From: Diplonema papillatum | Lineage: Eukaryota > Euglenozoa > Diplonemea > Diplonemida > Diplonemidae | Length of the DNA: 64,000 nt | Direction: 5' to 3' | Assembly (NCBI GenBank): GCA_030068145.1 | Contig: JAPJBO010000137.1 | Span: forward strand, 281,777 to 345,776 | In this document: positions 1 to 10,359 of the stretch, in pieces | Position numbering within the stretch: position 1 is the first letter of the stretch | Layout: the number at the start of each line of letters is the position of its first letter | The notes under the pieces: generated by a model | Databases searched by the model: none | Told to the model about the DNA's origin: nothing | Seen by the model: only the letters and a program-made list of their open reading frames with translations | Made by a program: the position numbers and the translations under genes

Positions 1-362
1 ATAAATGAGGATACGATTTGTATTCCGTGCTTCTCCTCTCCGTGCTACACACAAATTTATCTCCGTGGGGGCGTGAATCGCCCCCACCCCCATGTTCCGG
101 GCATTTCTATGCACGCACCGTGGTCGGACGCAGCCGTTGAACTTCGTTTCAATTCGGTACACGAGCCCCCGCCTCCGCATCGTCTCACCCGCGCTCGTTC
201 TCCTCTCGTTTCTGAGAAGAAGAACACTGCGCAAAAAGAAAAAAAGGGATCTCCCCAAACAACATCTGCCGGTAGGATAAAACCTGCCTAAAGAAATCAA
301 CTGCCTTCGGGTAGGCTAGTCTGAAAAAAAAAAGGGATCTCGCCAGATCTTCTCGGACCCGC
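1..362. other. No recognisable gene
   Basis: I see only AT/GC-mixed sequence with A-rich runs. The short overlapping reading frames have no conserved motif or clear splice signals. Confidence 0.5.
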
Positions 363-870
363 GCTCATTCTTTTCTTCTCGATGGATAGCTATCGCCTGC
401 AAGACGTCGCTGGCACGCACTTCTCAAGTGGGTGCCAGCGGATTGTGCAAGAAACGATATTCCGAGTCTAGAGGTTTGGTACATTTGCCTCAAATTTCTC
501 GGATTTAGCTCTCTAGCGACCCCACTTTTCTGGGAAAGCCATTGGGTACCCCTATCCAGCACATTTCTGTATCCCAGAAGTTGCATTGTGTGCTGTCGGT
601 CTCTCCGTGCAAAGCGTGCAGAATTGTGGTGATTCGAACGCCCACCCGAGAGTCGCCCAGTCAGTTGCCTGTGACACAGGCGGGATCCAAACCCAGATCC
701 CTTAAATCAGAAACGTCAAGCGCTGACGACTGCGCCACGCCACATCTGGCCCGGCCGGTGCTCCCGCTAACGAAAAAGTGCGGGGAATTCCTCAAAAAGA
801 AAGAGGCTCGAAAAAAGAGGGTGAGGAATCCCTCATGAGGAATTCCACTCGGTAGAGGAACCACCAACGA
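363..870 (-). repeat. tRNA-headed SINE-like repeat
   Basis: On the minus strand there is an A-box-like stretch (about 722-740, TGGCGCAGTCGTCAGCG) followed by a B-box-like stretch (about 679-695, GGGTTTGGATCCC). This is the internal Pol III promoter layout of a tRNA gene or tRNA-derived SINE. The downstream body (CACAATTCTGCA...GACCGACAGCACACA on the minus strand) recurs on the plus strand near 10130-10235 and 11390-11490. The other end (GTGCTCCCGCTA...GAGGAATTCCTC) recurs near 9450-9580. A real tRNA is unlikely because the acceptor stem does not close. The SINE assignment is inference; the shared body is seen directly. Confidence 0.5.
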
Positions 871-917
871 GTTTCAAGATGCCGGGTAGAGAAGCGTGCT
901 GGAGCGGGGCCCACTTT

Positions 918-1050
918 ACATTTACCTTTACCACGGTGCCAAGGGAGCGATGTTGGTATACGACATCACAAACCAGGTGTGTACCTTTGTACACCACGAG
1001 GGCCGGGGGCTTCGCTTTAGGCAATTGCCCCGATTTACGTGGAGTATGGT
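918..1050 (+). pseudogene. Fragment of orphan Rab exon 1 plus intron start
   Basis: The sequence encodes [16 protein letters not shown] and then runs into GTGTGTACC intron sequence at 976. It matches the end of exon 1 of the two Rab11 genes, and is closest to the decayed exon at 14712-14994 (shared GAGGGCCGGGGGCTTCGC). Only about the last 20 codons are present, because the 5' part has been replaced by the SINE-like sequence. It lies in the same relative place (about 0.5 kb upstream of a full Rab11 gene) as the orphan exon of copy 2. The duplicated unit therefore already contained 'orphan exon + full gene' when it was copied. Confidence 0.75.
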
Positions 1051-1361
1051 GGGTGTCAGTTTTGCACTCATGCAAGTCCCAGATTTTGCTTGAGATTTTC
1101 CCTGCCTGGGATTTTCATCCGCGGCCAAAGTATGAGATTTGGGATTTTGCCAAAATGTGAGCTTTTCGCCCGCGGCCAAAAGCTGACGGCTACTGGTATT
1201 AGTTCCAACTCGGTGTCACCAGGAGTTCCAGGTCGACGCCGCCGCAGCATCATCGGCTCCCCAACTTCCTCGAGCAGTCTCTACAAAGCAGGTGCTCATC
1301 ATCAAACACACACCCAGGGTGAGACACGGACCGCAACAAAACTCGTGTTATACACACCCAC

Positions 1362-1363
<2 letters not shown>

Positions 1364-1409
<46 letters not shown>

Positions 1410-1411
1410 CC
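1364..1411. repeat. (TC)n(AC)n microsatellite in Rab11 copy-1 5' flank
   Basis: A CT dinucleotide run is followed directly by a CA run about 120 bp before the Rab11 start codon. The paralogous position in copy 2 (about 15290-15312) has the CA run but almost no CT run. The length has therefore changed since the duplication. Confidence 0.9.
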
Positions 1412-1526
1412 TCTCACCCTCCCCGCCCGGCTAACTCCCCCAAACGTCTCTCCCGTCCAACCCCCGGCTCCCCCGCTAGCCAGCAGAGCCAACGGGTGTA
1501 TTGTCAGCGTAGGCTCACGAATCTCA

Positions 1527-4500
1527 ATGGCAATGGAAAATGACTTCCAGTATCTTTTCAAGGTCGTTCTCATCGGCGACTCCGGCGTCGGCAAGAGTAA
1601 CCTGATGACGCGGTACACAGCCGACGAGTTCACCATCGAGAGTCCGAGTACCATCGGTGTCGAGTTCATGACGAAGAGCATGAAGGTCGAAAACAGGGAC
1701 GTCAAGGTCCAAATCTGGGACACTGCGGGGCAAGAGCGATTCCGCGCTATCTCGAGATCCATTTACCACGGTGCCAAGGGGGCGATGTTGGTATACGACA
1801 TCACAAACCAGGTGTGTACCTTTGTACACCACAGAGGGCTGGAGATCTGTCGCTTTAGCTAACTAGGTCTAACGCGCCCTACCGGGTCGCGAGTTGGCAT
1901 TCAGTAGCAGAACGCACCAGTAGTTTACCATGTTTTCGGGTCCAACAAGCACCTTACCGGGGTTCGAAGCCCCCAGCCTCAATATTGCCTTCCAGACAAC
2001 ACGAATCCACCAACAACAGGCTTCGTTTGACAACGTCTCAACCTGGCTCCAAGAGCTCCGCAGCCACGTTCAGCCCTCCGCCGTCGTCATGCTCATCGGA
2101 AACAAATGCGATCTTGAGCACCTGAGAACCGTGCAAAAAGTGTGTTTTGATTTTTATCGAAGTTGTGACGTGCTGGAGTAGATGCCCAACGCATCTCATC
2201 GCCAGTGGTGCCGCCCGCCAGCGTCCCTTGGATATTTTGGTCCAAGTGTTTCAATGGGGGGAGCACGGCAAGCTTGGCGGTGGACACTATGCTCCATTCA
2301 ACTTGCGAAAGGTCAACTGAGGGCTAGAACGTCCCAGGTACGAACGCAGCGCGGAATCGACCAGTGTTCAGTTCTTGGCAAAGCCAGGGCCTCAACCCCA
2401 ATGATCAACCGCAAACTCACACACTGGGCAATCGTTCAAAGAACGCTACATCTCTGATCGGCTTGACTGGTTGCTTTTGGCTGACTTGGATACAATTCAC
2501 CAATGATTCGTGGTATGGTCCTTTGACAGAGTGAGCCGATGCCTCTCATCTCACCTTGAGACGTGCCACGCATGCTCTTGATTCTGGAGTCACGTAGCGA
2601 AAAGCCGGCATGGCGTACTCATTTGCATGCAAATGACTCCCCACTAACACACAACGGAGGTCAAACAGAGGACCAACCACTGACGCAACAAGAGCTCAAG
2701 TTACCGATGAAGCCCCTTGCCAATACCAGCCAACGACTATGCACACTGCCGGACGCTAGCGTCTGTCAGAAGGGTCACTTTTGCTGCGCTTTCGTCGTGG
2801 TGGAATCCTCAATACCTAACAGGAGCAAGCGAGTAAATTCGCTGCGGAGAACCAACTCGTCCTCTTGGAAACTTCCGCCCTCGACTCCACCAACGTCGAC
2901 AAAGCCTTCGAGTGGCTGGTCAAGGAAGTATACAACGTCGTGAATTCAACGGGAGGCGTCGCGAACACCGGCAAAGCGCAAATGGCCACGGGGAAGACTG
3001 TATCCATCAACCAACCGAGCAGGCAGGCGGAAAACCCGAAGGTATGCCCCTTCAATTTCTTGTTCTTAGGCAAATCACGGGGAGTAGTTGCTGGCCTCTC
3101 CATTTTGCTCACGATCATGATAACGTGCCCCTGAAGCAGGACCGACCCCCCCCCTGTGCGTGAGATAAAGCGTATCCGATAATAGAAAACACCTCGGTTT
3201 TGTATATCACCCATTCCACGAAAAAGTGTCACAGATTTCGGCTTTTTTCGGATTTCTGCCGAAAATTTCCATCTGCAGGTCCGAAAATGGTCGGTTTCGA
3301 GATTTTGAGGACACGTTTGAATCCGTTGAGGACAGGGCTTTCCGAATATTTGGTCGGATAAAATTTTTGACCGACCCCCTCCCCGGAAATGGAGGTCGGC
3401 ACCCGACAAAATGGGGTCCTGGAGATCGGTTTTTTTTCTCTCTTCATCCAGGAGGGGGTCAGCTTTTGATCGCTGGGCTAGCTGGCAGCTTGCCCATAAT
3501 CGCGCATCCCAGAACTACTCGAAAACCAAAAGATTTCCCAAAAAGACCTCGAAAATAATTTCCAGACGGCTGCTTTTCACACCGAAAAATCGCAAAAAAA
3601 AAAATTCGGACCGGGGGAATCGAACCATGGCCTACAGGGGCCCAGGAGGGTGCGGTAACCGTTAGGCTATGTTGCCAAACCTCGGGCCAAAATTCGCTTT
3701 TAGCGCCTGCTCAGTTGGAATTCTTATCGGAAAGTGCGAGATCGTCATTTACTCGTTTCCAGTGTCCCAGGACGGTATTTCTGCTCTCTCAGAGCTTATT
3801 TCGCCCGGTTTGCGAAGAACTCAAAATGAGTCCAAAAATTCTCACTCGGTAGTGAACAAAAAAAATTTCCGCCGTTTTTTTAGCCCATGGTCCAGAGGTT
3901 ACCACACCCACACAGGGGTTTGAGGGTCGGTGGTTCGATTCCCGCCGGAAATCGTTTTTTTTTGGGTTTTTGAAACAGCCCCAAAACCGACCTTTTGTCC
4001 ATCTGCACGCCAGATTTTGGTCGCCACGCGAGCTGATTGCTTGCCCATAATCGCCAGGGATAGCTCTTTCCATCCCCAAAAAAAATTCCCAAAAATTCCA
4101 AAAATTTAACCCAAAACGGGCTGCTTAGTGAGCCAATTCACCTACCCCCTGATCGAGTGTAATCGAGCGTAATCGAGTGTAATCGAGTGTAATCGAGTGT
4201 AATCGAGCGTAATAGAGTGTAGTAGAGTGTAGTAGAGCGTTGTAGAGTGTGATCGAGATTGACACTAGTATTTTGGGTTCGACCACTGGTGGACCCCTGA
4301 CTGGCCCATGGGCGACCATGTTGACCACTGTCTGGCCCAAGACGTGCCAAGCATAAGCATACGAGGGACGGAAACCGCAGGCAAGTGGGCGATGTGCATA
4401 TGAGACCGGAAGCTCTCGAGATGAAGATGTGCTAAATCATGGCAGCAAGCACGGGGACTGCAGGCGGGTTGGTGGCGAAAAGGGACAGAAAGATCTTCGA

Positions 4501-6939
4501 GCGACTGTGAGCAGCCTAGCAAGACGGGATGATGAATGATGAAGAAGCGCTAAGTGATCGCAAAGGTCCTTGTCTGGCGACCGACCTTCCTTGAAAGGAA
4601 GGTCGGTAGCCAGACATTTTTGGACGGCTTTGTCAGCAAGGTGCAGGCGATGCACGGGCTCCATGATGACCTCGTCAACGGCCCCACAGGCGTACACTCA
4701 CTAGCCGTCGTGAAGAGGCCTCTGTCTGTAACCACCTTTTTCATCCTTGGGAGCAGTGCATCGCCAGGGAGATCGAACCCCAAGGCAAGGAGCGACTCTT
4801 GCAGCTTCTGAAAGTAATCCAGCACGTACTGGAGATACTTGGTTGTCGTTGCTGGATCCTTCTGCCGCACAAGTGCTGCAAACACAAGCCGCATCCTCCA
4901 TCTCTGCTCCATCGTGTCCAGGTACGAGAACGTCAGGCAGAGGATATCTTTGCTCCCCGGAAGCTCTCCTGCATCCCCGGCAATGACGAAGTCACCACCC
5001 CCAAGCCGGAGCAGAAACTCCATGTCACCGAGGACAAGGTGCCTACCGAGCGCTCGGCGAACACCCTATCGCCTGGAACTGGCCCGCACGGAATGCCTAA
5101 AGGCTCAAGTACTAACTGCGCTAAATTTAATATATGCGAGCTATTGCGAGATAGTGTGGTACTACATGCAAATGACTCCCCACTGACGCAACAAGAAGAC
5201 GCCGATGCTCTATCGAATCACGCGATGGATGAGGTTCAGAGACGAGCGACAGCCGAGTATCGGGACTCGGCGACCGCGAAATCGTACGCGATGAAGAGCG
5301 CGATGCGACGGCTGACGAGTATCGTGCAGACGCCGATTCACCCGGCGCTTGAGATGCAAGTCAACGTCCTGACGTCTCTCGGAGGCGGGAACATGGCCGG
5401 ACTCAACAAGAGACCACAAATAGCAACCAGCAGGCGTTTGAAGCTGTGATGCGCGCCTACGAAGCCGCCGCACGAGAGCAGACGGCGAAGTAGGCCGGCG
5501 ACAAGGTGCGAGCCGTACCGCAGGCTGGGCTCCGCAAAGCTGCAACACTGAATGGCAGTTTTCGACCGCAGACGCATTACCCGTCGGGATGGGAGCGCAA
5601 GCAGGCTCGATGGAATCACGAAGTCAAGCAGGAGAGACGAACTGCGCAGACTGAGCGCAAGACGTGCACCAAGGGCAGACCAGGACGTTGGGACCGTGCG
5701 AAGTCGAAGAAGGAGTCCAAAAGCGAAGCAACAACACCAACGCGGAAACACAACTCGAAGGCAGCCAAGCGGGCCTCCAGTGAAGTAACGAAGCTCATCC
5801 GAGTGTCCGATGAAACCCCTTGTCAATACCACCCAACGACTGCGACGCGCGTGCGAAATGTCGGACGCTAGCGTCTGTCAAGAGCATGCATGACTCAGCC
5901 GTGTTTTAAAGGTGAGATGAGAGGCACCGGCTCACTCTGTCAAAGGACTATACTAACGCAACAAGAAGACGAGCTAATGCGAGATAGTGGTACCCGAGCC
6001 CGTACGCACTCGACAACCTGCTTCCGTGAGTCAGCCCGAACTTCCTGGTCTCCAGCTACACTGCCTGTCGCGGTCATTTTTTCAGACTAATATTCTTGTT
6101 TTTATTCCAATTTCAATATCCTGTCATCAGCACCTTTTTAGCCCCGGAAGAAGGTGCGTTAGTGGGCCCGTTGAACCGGCCTATCAAGATTGGCTGAGTG
6201 TCACGCCTTTAATCAATTACTGCAGTACCCCCCCAATTCACCCAAATGTTGATCGAGTGTAATCGAGCGTAATCGAGCGTAATCGAGTGTAATCGACGCG
6301 TAATCGAGCTAAAGTCACTTTCAGGGGGGCTAGGTGAATTGGCTCATCAGACGGAAAATCTGTGACACTTTTTCGTGGAATGGGTGATATCAAGAGCTGC
6401 GACTTAACTTTTTGCATTTGGGCTTACCGTCGTGGGGCAGTTGTGAAACAGACAGGCGTGCCTCCACCAGCAAGTTCTCGTTTCATCGCGATAATGCTAA
6501 GCGCGTAACGAACCACAAACCAGGAAGGCGTTGGGCACCGGATTCCAAAGGAATCGGAAAACCAAGAAGGGCGGGTCTCGCTCGTGTTGAGTATTGTGAC
6601 GCTGCAGCAGCCGATGAGCAGAAGCTATACTGGCGACATCTGCATTTCTCACATAGCGACTTCTTCGGCAACCGCTAGGCGATGCATCAAGTTTTCTCCA
6701 GGGCAATTGGCTCTCTGTTTCTGGCTCGCGGGCCTTGTCTCCATCACCGCGTCCCAAAGACTAGGCGGTGCAACGAGAAGGCTGGTTGTGAGCACCAGTG
6801 CATTGGTTGGTGGATGATGCTTCGTAAAGTCCTCGAGGGATGGGGGGTCGGAGAAGCTTCCTGCATTACTGGCCACCGCAGAACCACTGAAGCACGCACT
6901 TTTTCTACACAATCCACACAGAGGTCGTGCTGCAAGTAA
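1527..6939 (+). CDS. RAB11: Rab11-family small GTPase, copy 1 (4 exons)
   Basis: Membrane-traffic GTPase of the recycling endosome/TGN type. The exons I infer are 1527-1811, 2020-2139, 2823-3041 and 6922-6939, all joined in phase 0 with GT-AG introns, giving 213 aa, the usual Rab11 length. Visible motifs are G1 GDSGVGKS (17-24), switch I with STIGVEF (41-47), G3 WDTAGQE (64-70), G4 NKCD (123-126) and G5 ETSAL (151-155), then ALDSTNV, typical of Rab11. The last exon codes for only RSCCK plus stop and supplies the two geranylgeranylated cysteines; KPK|RSCCK parallels the KPKVQCC tail of animal Rab11. The start ATG has a second ATG two codons on (MAMEND). Intron 3 is nearly 3.9 kb because a 3.18-kb transposon sits in it, and intron 2 carries a rearranged repeat. 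The gene looks intact, but whether the swollen intron is still spliced cannot be told from sequence. Confidence 0.88.
2262..2790. mobile_element. Rearranged MITE-like insertion in Rab11 copy-1 intron 2
   Basis: Copy 2 has only about 60 bp here (16165-16228). Copy 1 has about 530 bp. A 50-bp piece present in copy 2 (CATTTGCATGCAAATGAGTA onward) is in inverted orientation in copy 1 (about 2580-2635). The flanking sequences (TCCTTTGACAGAGTGAGCC at about 2518, and ACGCTAGCGTCTGTCA near 2770) reappear at 5810-5965 inside the 3.2-kb transposon and, diverged, at 33465-33640. These look like the ends of one non-autonomous element family with an ACGCTAGCGT palindrome. Insertion followed by local inversion explains the pattern. 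Confidence 0.6.
3604..3672 (-). repeat. tRNA-like module (A and B box) inside the transposon
   Basis: Read on the minus strand it has TAGCCTAACGGTTACCGC (A-box-like), then GGTTCGATTCC (perfect B box), then a run of T. The acceptor ends do not pair, so it is not a working tRNA. A related module lies at 3884-3956 on the other strand, and the two align along their length. A pair of Pol III promoter modules in inverted orientation is therefore carried in the left arm of the element. Confidence 0.5.
3884..3956 (+). repeat. Second tRNA-like module, opposite orientation
   Basis: CATGGTCCAGAGGTTACCAC (A-box-like) is followed by GGTGGTTCGATTCCC (B box) and a terminal run of nine T residues, as at a Pol III terminator. 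It resembles the module at 3604-3672 but lacks consistent T-arm and acceptor pairing. It is probably a decayed tRNA-derived sequence. Confidence 0.5.
4150..4258. repeat. TAATCGAGTG decamer array (left)
   Basis: About ten tandem copies of a 10-bp unit (TAATCGAGTG, TAATCGAGCG, then TAGTAGAGTG variants). The same unit recurs in about six copies at 6250-6310 near the other end of the transposon. Arrays next to both ends suggest sub-terminal transposase-binding repeats. Confidence 0.85.
4550..5023 (-). CDS. Possible transposase fragment (MULE-like?), broken
   Basis: A 157-aa reading frame on the minus strand inside the 3.2-kb transposon. The stretch [20 protein letters not shown] ... KKVVTDRGL resembles the arrangement of MULE-type transposases, in which a small-molecule-like beta strand segment, a helix and then VTD with the second catalytic Asp follow each other. 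No full DDE triad or zinc finger can be pieced together, and the frame upstream contains stops. Calling it a transposase rests mainly on its location. It could instead be a captured host fragment. Confidence 0.35.
   Translation of the reverse strand: MEFLLRLGGGDFVIAGDAGELPGSKDILCLTFSYLDTMEQRWRMRLVFAALVRQKDPATTTKYLQYVLDYFQKLQESLLALGFDLPGDALLPRMKKVVTDRGLFTTASECTPVGPLTRSSWSPCIACTLLTKPSKNVWLPTFLSRKVGRQTRTFAIT
6248..6312. repeat. TAATCGAGTG decamer array (right)
   Basis: About six copies of the decamer also found at 4150-4258, in the same orientation. They are followed by TAGGTGAATTGGCTCA, the inverted partner of the sequence at 4133, and then the right TIR. Confidence 0.8.
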
Positions 6940-7870
6940 AGTTTGCTCTTCGCTAAAGAGCCGAAAACGAACGCTCGTTCACGAAAGCTGAGAGTCACCC
7001 GGAGACTGAGTTTCAAGCGAACTTTCACTCTGAAGAAGGCAACGCGACACAACGCTGCGGGCGTCACTTAAGTTACTAATGCAGGCTATCGCCGCAGTTT
7101 TCTCTGGCCTCCGTGGTCCTTGTTTCGCTTATCGTTAGGGTGTGCTGTGGCAGACCAATTTTCTCCTCGGGTGCACTTTCGGAAGGAGAAAAAGCGACGC
7201 GGCCGGCGACTCGTGCAACGCATGCTCCAAAGAAGGGCACCATCGTCTGCACCATTGGCGATTTTCGTTCTCAGGTCGCGTGCGCCTCCTTCCTTTTGCT
7301 GCATGGTCCCAGTGGCTGCGCCGACGTGGCGTGCGACGACGGATATCTAGTTTTGAACTTGCGTCGTGATGAGGATCGATGATTGCAATCATTCTCCTTG
7401 AATGAGGAATGCCTAGTAGGCGCAAGTCACAGCTTGCACTGATTACGTCCCTGCCATTTGTACACACCGCCCGCCGTTGCTACCGATTGGCTGTGGGATA
7501 GAGCTTAGGAGAGGGAAGCTCGTTCTTGCATGGACATCCTGCTCGCCTTCGCTACTTTTTACTCGAAAATGCCACCAGCGTGACTAGCAGGAATGTTGTT
7601 TCAAGTCCCTCGTTGCTCTTTCAACGGAAAGAGACCCCCTGGCACCAAACCGTTGCTTCAACGGAAGAAAGGGAAAGAAGACAGGGTAGCCTTTCGAGCA
7701 GCCACCGCACCTCTATGCTAGTGCTTACTCTGGGGGGGGAGCGGCGAACAAAAGTGCCACCATGAAAATCACACCTCTTCCCACCCTACCCCCTTCGGCT
7801 GCTGGTCGTGTGCTTTTGTGAGAAACAAAGTAGTCAGAAAAACCTTCCTGCAATTGCCACCCCCAGCAGC
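6391..7870. repeat. Right part of segmental duplication, copy 1
   Basis: Collinear with 16671-18725 at high identity. It contains the last Rab11 exon (6922-6939), the 18S rRNA fragment, and otherwise no recognisable gene. Copy 2 has about 350 bp extra (17335-17690) and about 170 bp extra (18352-18525). Similarity stops near CCTGCAATTGCC in both copies. Confidence 0.85.
7341..7500 (+). pseudogene. 18S rRNA gene fragment (3' region), copy 1
   Basis: The run from about 7352 (TTTGAACTTGCGTCGTGATG) through GAGGAATGCCTAGTAGGCGC to TTGTACACACCGCCCG (7457-7472) and CTACCGATTGG is the conserved 3' part of eukaryotic small-subunit rRNA, including the universal site around TACACACCGCCCG. It differs from consensus at several otherwise invariant places (CATTTG instead of CCTTTG before TACACACC, and GCCGTTGC for GTCGCTNC), and nothing upstream or downstream matches. 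It is an inserted rRNA piece, not a working gene. The same fragment occurs in copy 2, so it predates the duplication. Confidence 0.88.
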
Positions 7871-7872
7871 AC

Positions 7873-8256
7873 TTTATAAAATGGTATACAAAGAAACAAC
7901 AAAAAGAAGGCGACGTAGAGTATCTAGGCATACGGATACGGCTGGAGCAAAGCACCAACGAGCACCTAGTCAATGACAAAACAAGGAACTGGCATTTCAA
8001 ACCAGTAAGGTTCGTTCACCATGGTCAGCTATCCCTGACTCCTGAAAACTTGCTCATTCGCTGCCTCAACTTGTGCAACAACTGGCATGACCCGCTGAGA
8101 GAAATTCAGCTCGTACTTTACGTACTGCTGAACAGAGGCCATTGCATCCAGAGGCTGAAAACAGTCTTCCACCACGGTGTGCAAGAACGTTTGCCTAACC
8201 TCGGCGCGTCGCAACGGACTCTAAAACGATGGTTTCATAAGCGGGGTTTCCACTAG
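7873..8256 (+). pseudogene. Reverse-transcriptase-like C-terminal fragment
   Basis: An open stretch without ATG encodes WYTKKQQKEGDVEYLGIRIR and continues to FHKRGFH. The EYLGI motif is typical of the RT thumb of retroelements. The following 100 residues (PENLLIRCLNLCNNW and onward) have no motif I can name. The catalytic palm is not present. It lies in the same frame and immediately before the OTU-like part, suggesting both came from one polyprotein. The element class is undetermined, and it looks broken. Confidence 0.4.
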
Positions 8257-8275
8257 TAGAAGAACAAAAAAGAGT

Positions 8276-9223
8276 AGGCCGCAGAAGAACAAAGAAGCGA
8301 GGTGGTATCATCACTTTCGAGAGAAAACTGCATTCCAATTCTTTCCCCATCCGCCAAACTACCAAACTTCCAAGAGGACAACAGACTTTTCAAACGCGAA
8401 CTTAAACTTACAGCAAGATTGAGAGAAATAGGGTTGCACCGAACCGTATCTGGTAATGGCAACTGCCTGTTCCTGAGCTTGACATACGAACAAGGCGACC
8501 AGATGGTTCTCCGCAACGAACTGGCAGATTACTGGGATGCACACAGAGACGATCTGGAACTGTTCTTACCCGACATGAACATTTTTCAATACATCGAAAA
8601 GCTACGTACTTGGGGTGGCTACCTCCCCTCGTAGCCTTCACAAAGCTTAAGAAGGTGCAAATGCGCCTCTTCTCAATCGATGAGAGAAACAGGCCCTCTC
8701 GTATTGCTCGGTTACATAGCTCAGGTGCACTACATCCCAGTCAACAGGCACAATTTCCGGCACACAACTCAAAAGGTTCCTCGACCCCGGAGCGAAATCT
8801 GCGGAAAGTCCTTCTGTCTCCTCGACATTCCCAAAAGAGCTCGCCCGCCCGCAAGAGCAGCAGCCGGTAGCGCAACTGGTATCTCCGAAAGAGCCACCCG
8901 CTCAACCGGAACCACCAGAACAGCCACCTGCTCGCCCGGTGACACCGGAGCATCTAGACAGTCGATCGCAGACACCGGATCTACCGCAAGGACCATCGAC
9001 GCCGTCACAAACACAAACCCGGCACGCAAGCCCACCACCAAACATCCCGCGAACACAAGAACGCAGCTTCCAAAACGAAACAGTTCTGCAATGCCGCCAT
9101 TGTGGCGTAACAACAACAAGGTCTGGCAACCCATTCGCCAACCAGTTCGGTCCGTTCGTGCATGAACGGACCTGTGAAAATAATTCGGAAGGACTACACA
9201 GTCCAAACCCTAACAGAAACTAG
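8276..9223 (+). pseudogene. OTU-like cysteine protease plus Pro-rich linker and CCHC finger
   Basis: Residues around 8440-8480 read HRTVSGNGNCLFLSLTY, matching the OTU catalytic block (D/N-G-N-C-L-F). The following HRDDLELFLPD and WGGYLP fit the middle of OTU domains, and LGYIAQVHYIPVNR fits the histidine block at the end. After a Pro/Gln-rich linker (KEPPAQPEPPEQPPARP) comes a finger, C-x2-C ... H-x3-C (LQCRHCG...FVHERTC). OTU proteases occur in some retroelements, for example Dualen/RandI LINEs, and an RT-like tail sits just upstream. The coding is spread over several frames, so it appears dead. It could instead be an intron-containing host gene, which I consider less likely. Confidence 0.45.
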
Positions 9224-10263
9224 CCCAGCATCTACCTTGCGCGCCTGACCCAGCGAGCTACGAGGGTCGAAAAATGTAGAAGCCTTTTCTCCTTTCCTCC
9301 TTTACTTCGATCATAGGTGACACGGCAAGTTTTGGCAGCCGCTGCTTAACAAAGTGCATGCTAATCCATGTGGTTCATGTACTCAAAAGAACTCAATGCC
9401 AAAATGTGACGTGGGCGGCTTTGGATTTACAGTCTGAATGACACCTCACAGTGCTCCCGCTATCGAAAAAGTGCGAGGAATTCCTCAAAAAAAAAAAAAA
9501 AAAAAAAAAAAAAACAAGGAACAGTCTAAAAAGAGGCTCGAAAAAAGAGGGCGAGGAATTCCTCATGCGGAATTCCTCACCTTTTTCCCGTTGGCGGTAT
9601 CGTCTCTCTGCTGGGCGTGGGCTGGCGGGCAGAAGTCTGGGGCTGCCACGGGGGCTGGAGCCGAGAAAGAGAGTCGAGGCTAGAAGCAGCCCCGGATTTC
9701 TTGACCGATTCTCAGAATTTCTCTCCCGAGTCGACACGAGTGCCTTGCTCCATGTGATCTCTGGTCTGCGTCTACTCGTGCCAATGATTTACCAGCACGC
9801 AGTATCGAAGGGGGCTGTTGCCTTCAGTTTATTGTGACAAACAGACTGAGAAGTGCAAACTTTCTCCACCTGTACCGTACCGTTCGCCGGGAGGCGGATC
9901 CCCCCGGACCCCCCTGGAGAAAAGCTTTTCGGTCTCAGAGCGGCAAAAGAAAGTTGGTCGGGAAACCGAGACAAAAAAACGAAGCTGATAACCTGCACAA
10001 CACGGGGGGGGGGGGGATTTTTGGGGGGCACAGAAAACAAGCCCAAAACAGGTTCTGGAATTCCTCACCCATAGTGAGGTTAGCAGGAGCACTGGGCCCG
10101 GCGCGAAAAAAAAAAAAACGCCCAAAAAAACGCGACTCTCGGAGGGGGTCGAAAGACACCACAATTCTGCAAGCTGTGCACGCGGGGACCGACAGCACAC
10201 AACCACATACAAACTGATCCGCGCAGTGCGAATGAAAGCCCCTGCCACCTCGACGACGACGCA
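9224..10263. repeat. Repeat-rich stretch, no gene
   Basis: It holds a piece shared with 31060-31165 (AAGTTTTGGCAGCCGCTGC), a 46-nt insert at about 9355-9401, a SINE-like piece with a long A run (9445-9580), and another SINE-like body at about 10130-10235 (GACTCTCGGAGGGGGTCG ... CAGTGCGAATGAAAG). No coding signal was recognised. Confidence 0.6.
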
Positions 10264-10359
10264 ATGACAAACTCAATACCGCACACCGCACTTCAGACCC
10301 CAACGCGCACGGGGAACGAAACCGCACAACGCAGCTCTCAATCCACCACCGACGTCCCA

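Larger units (their letters stand above)
3208..6386. mobile_element. 3,179-bp TIR DNA transposon in Rab11 intron 3
   Basis: The left end CACCCATTCCACGAAAAAGT and the right end are perfect inverted repeats for 31 bp. The element is flanked by ATAT on both sides (3204-3207 and 6387-6390). Rab11 copy 2 at about 16660-16680 reads TTTTGTATATCAAGAGC without the insert, so it is the exact empty site and proves a 4-bp target duplication. Inside are a second nested inverted pair (GAGCCAATTCACCTA at about 4133 and its complement at about 6332), two arrays of a TAATCGAGTG decamer, two tRNA-like modules and a minus-strand ORF. The superfamily is uncertain. A 4-bp TSD is known for Sola-type elements among others, while the internal ORF has a faint MULE look, so this may be one element inside another. 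Confidence 0.88.
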
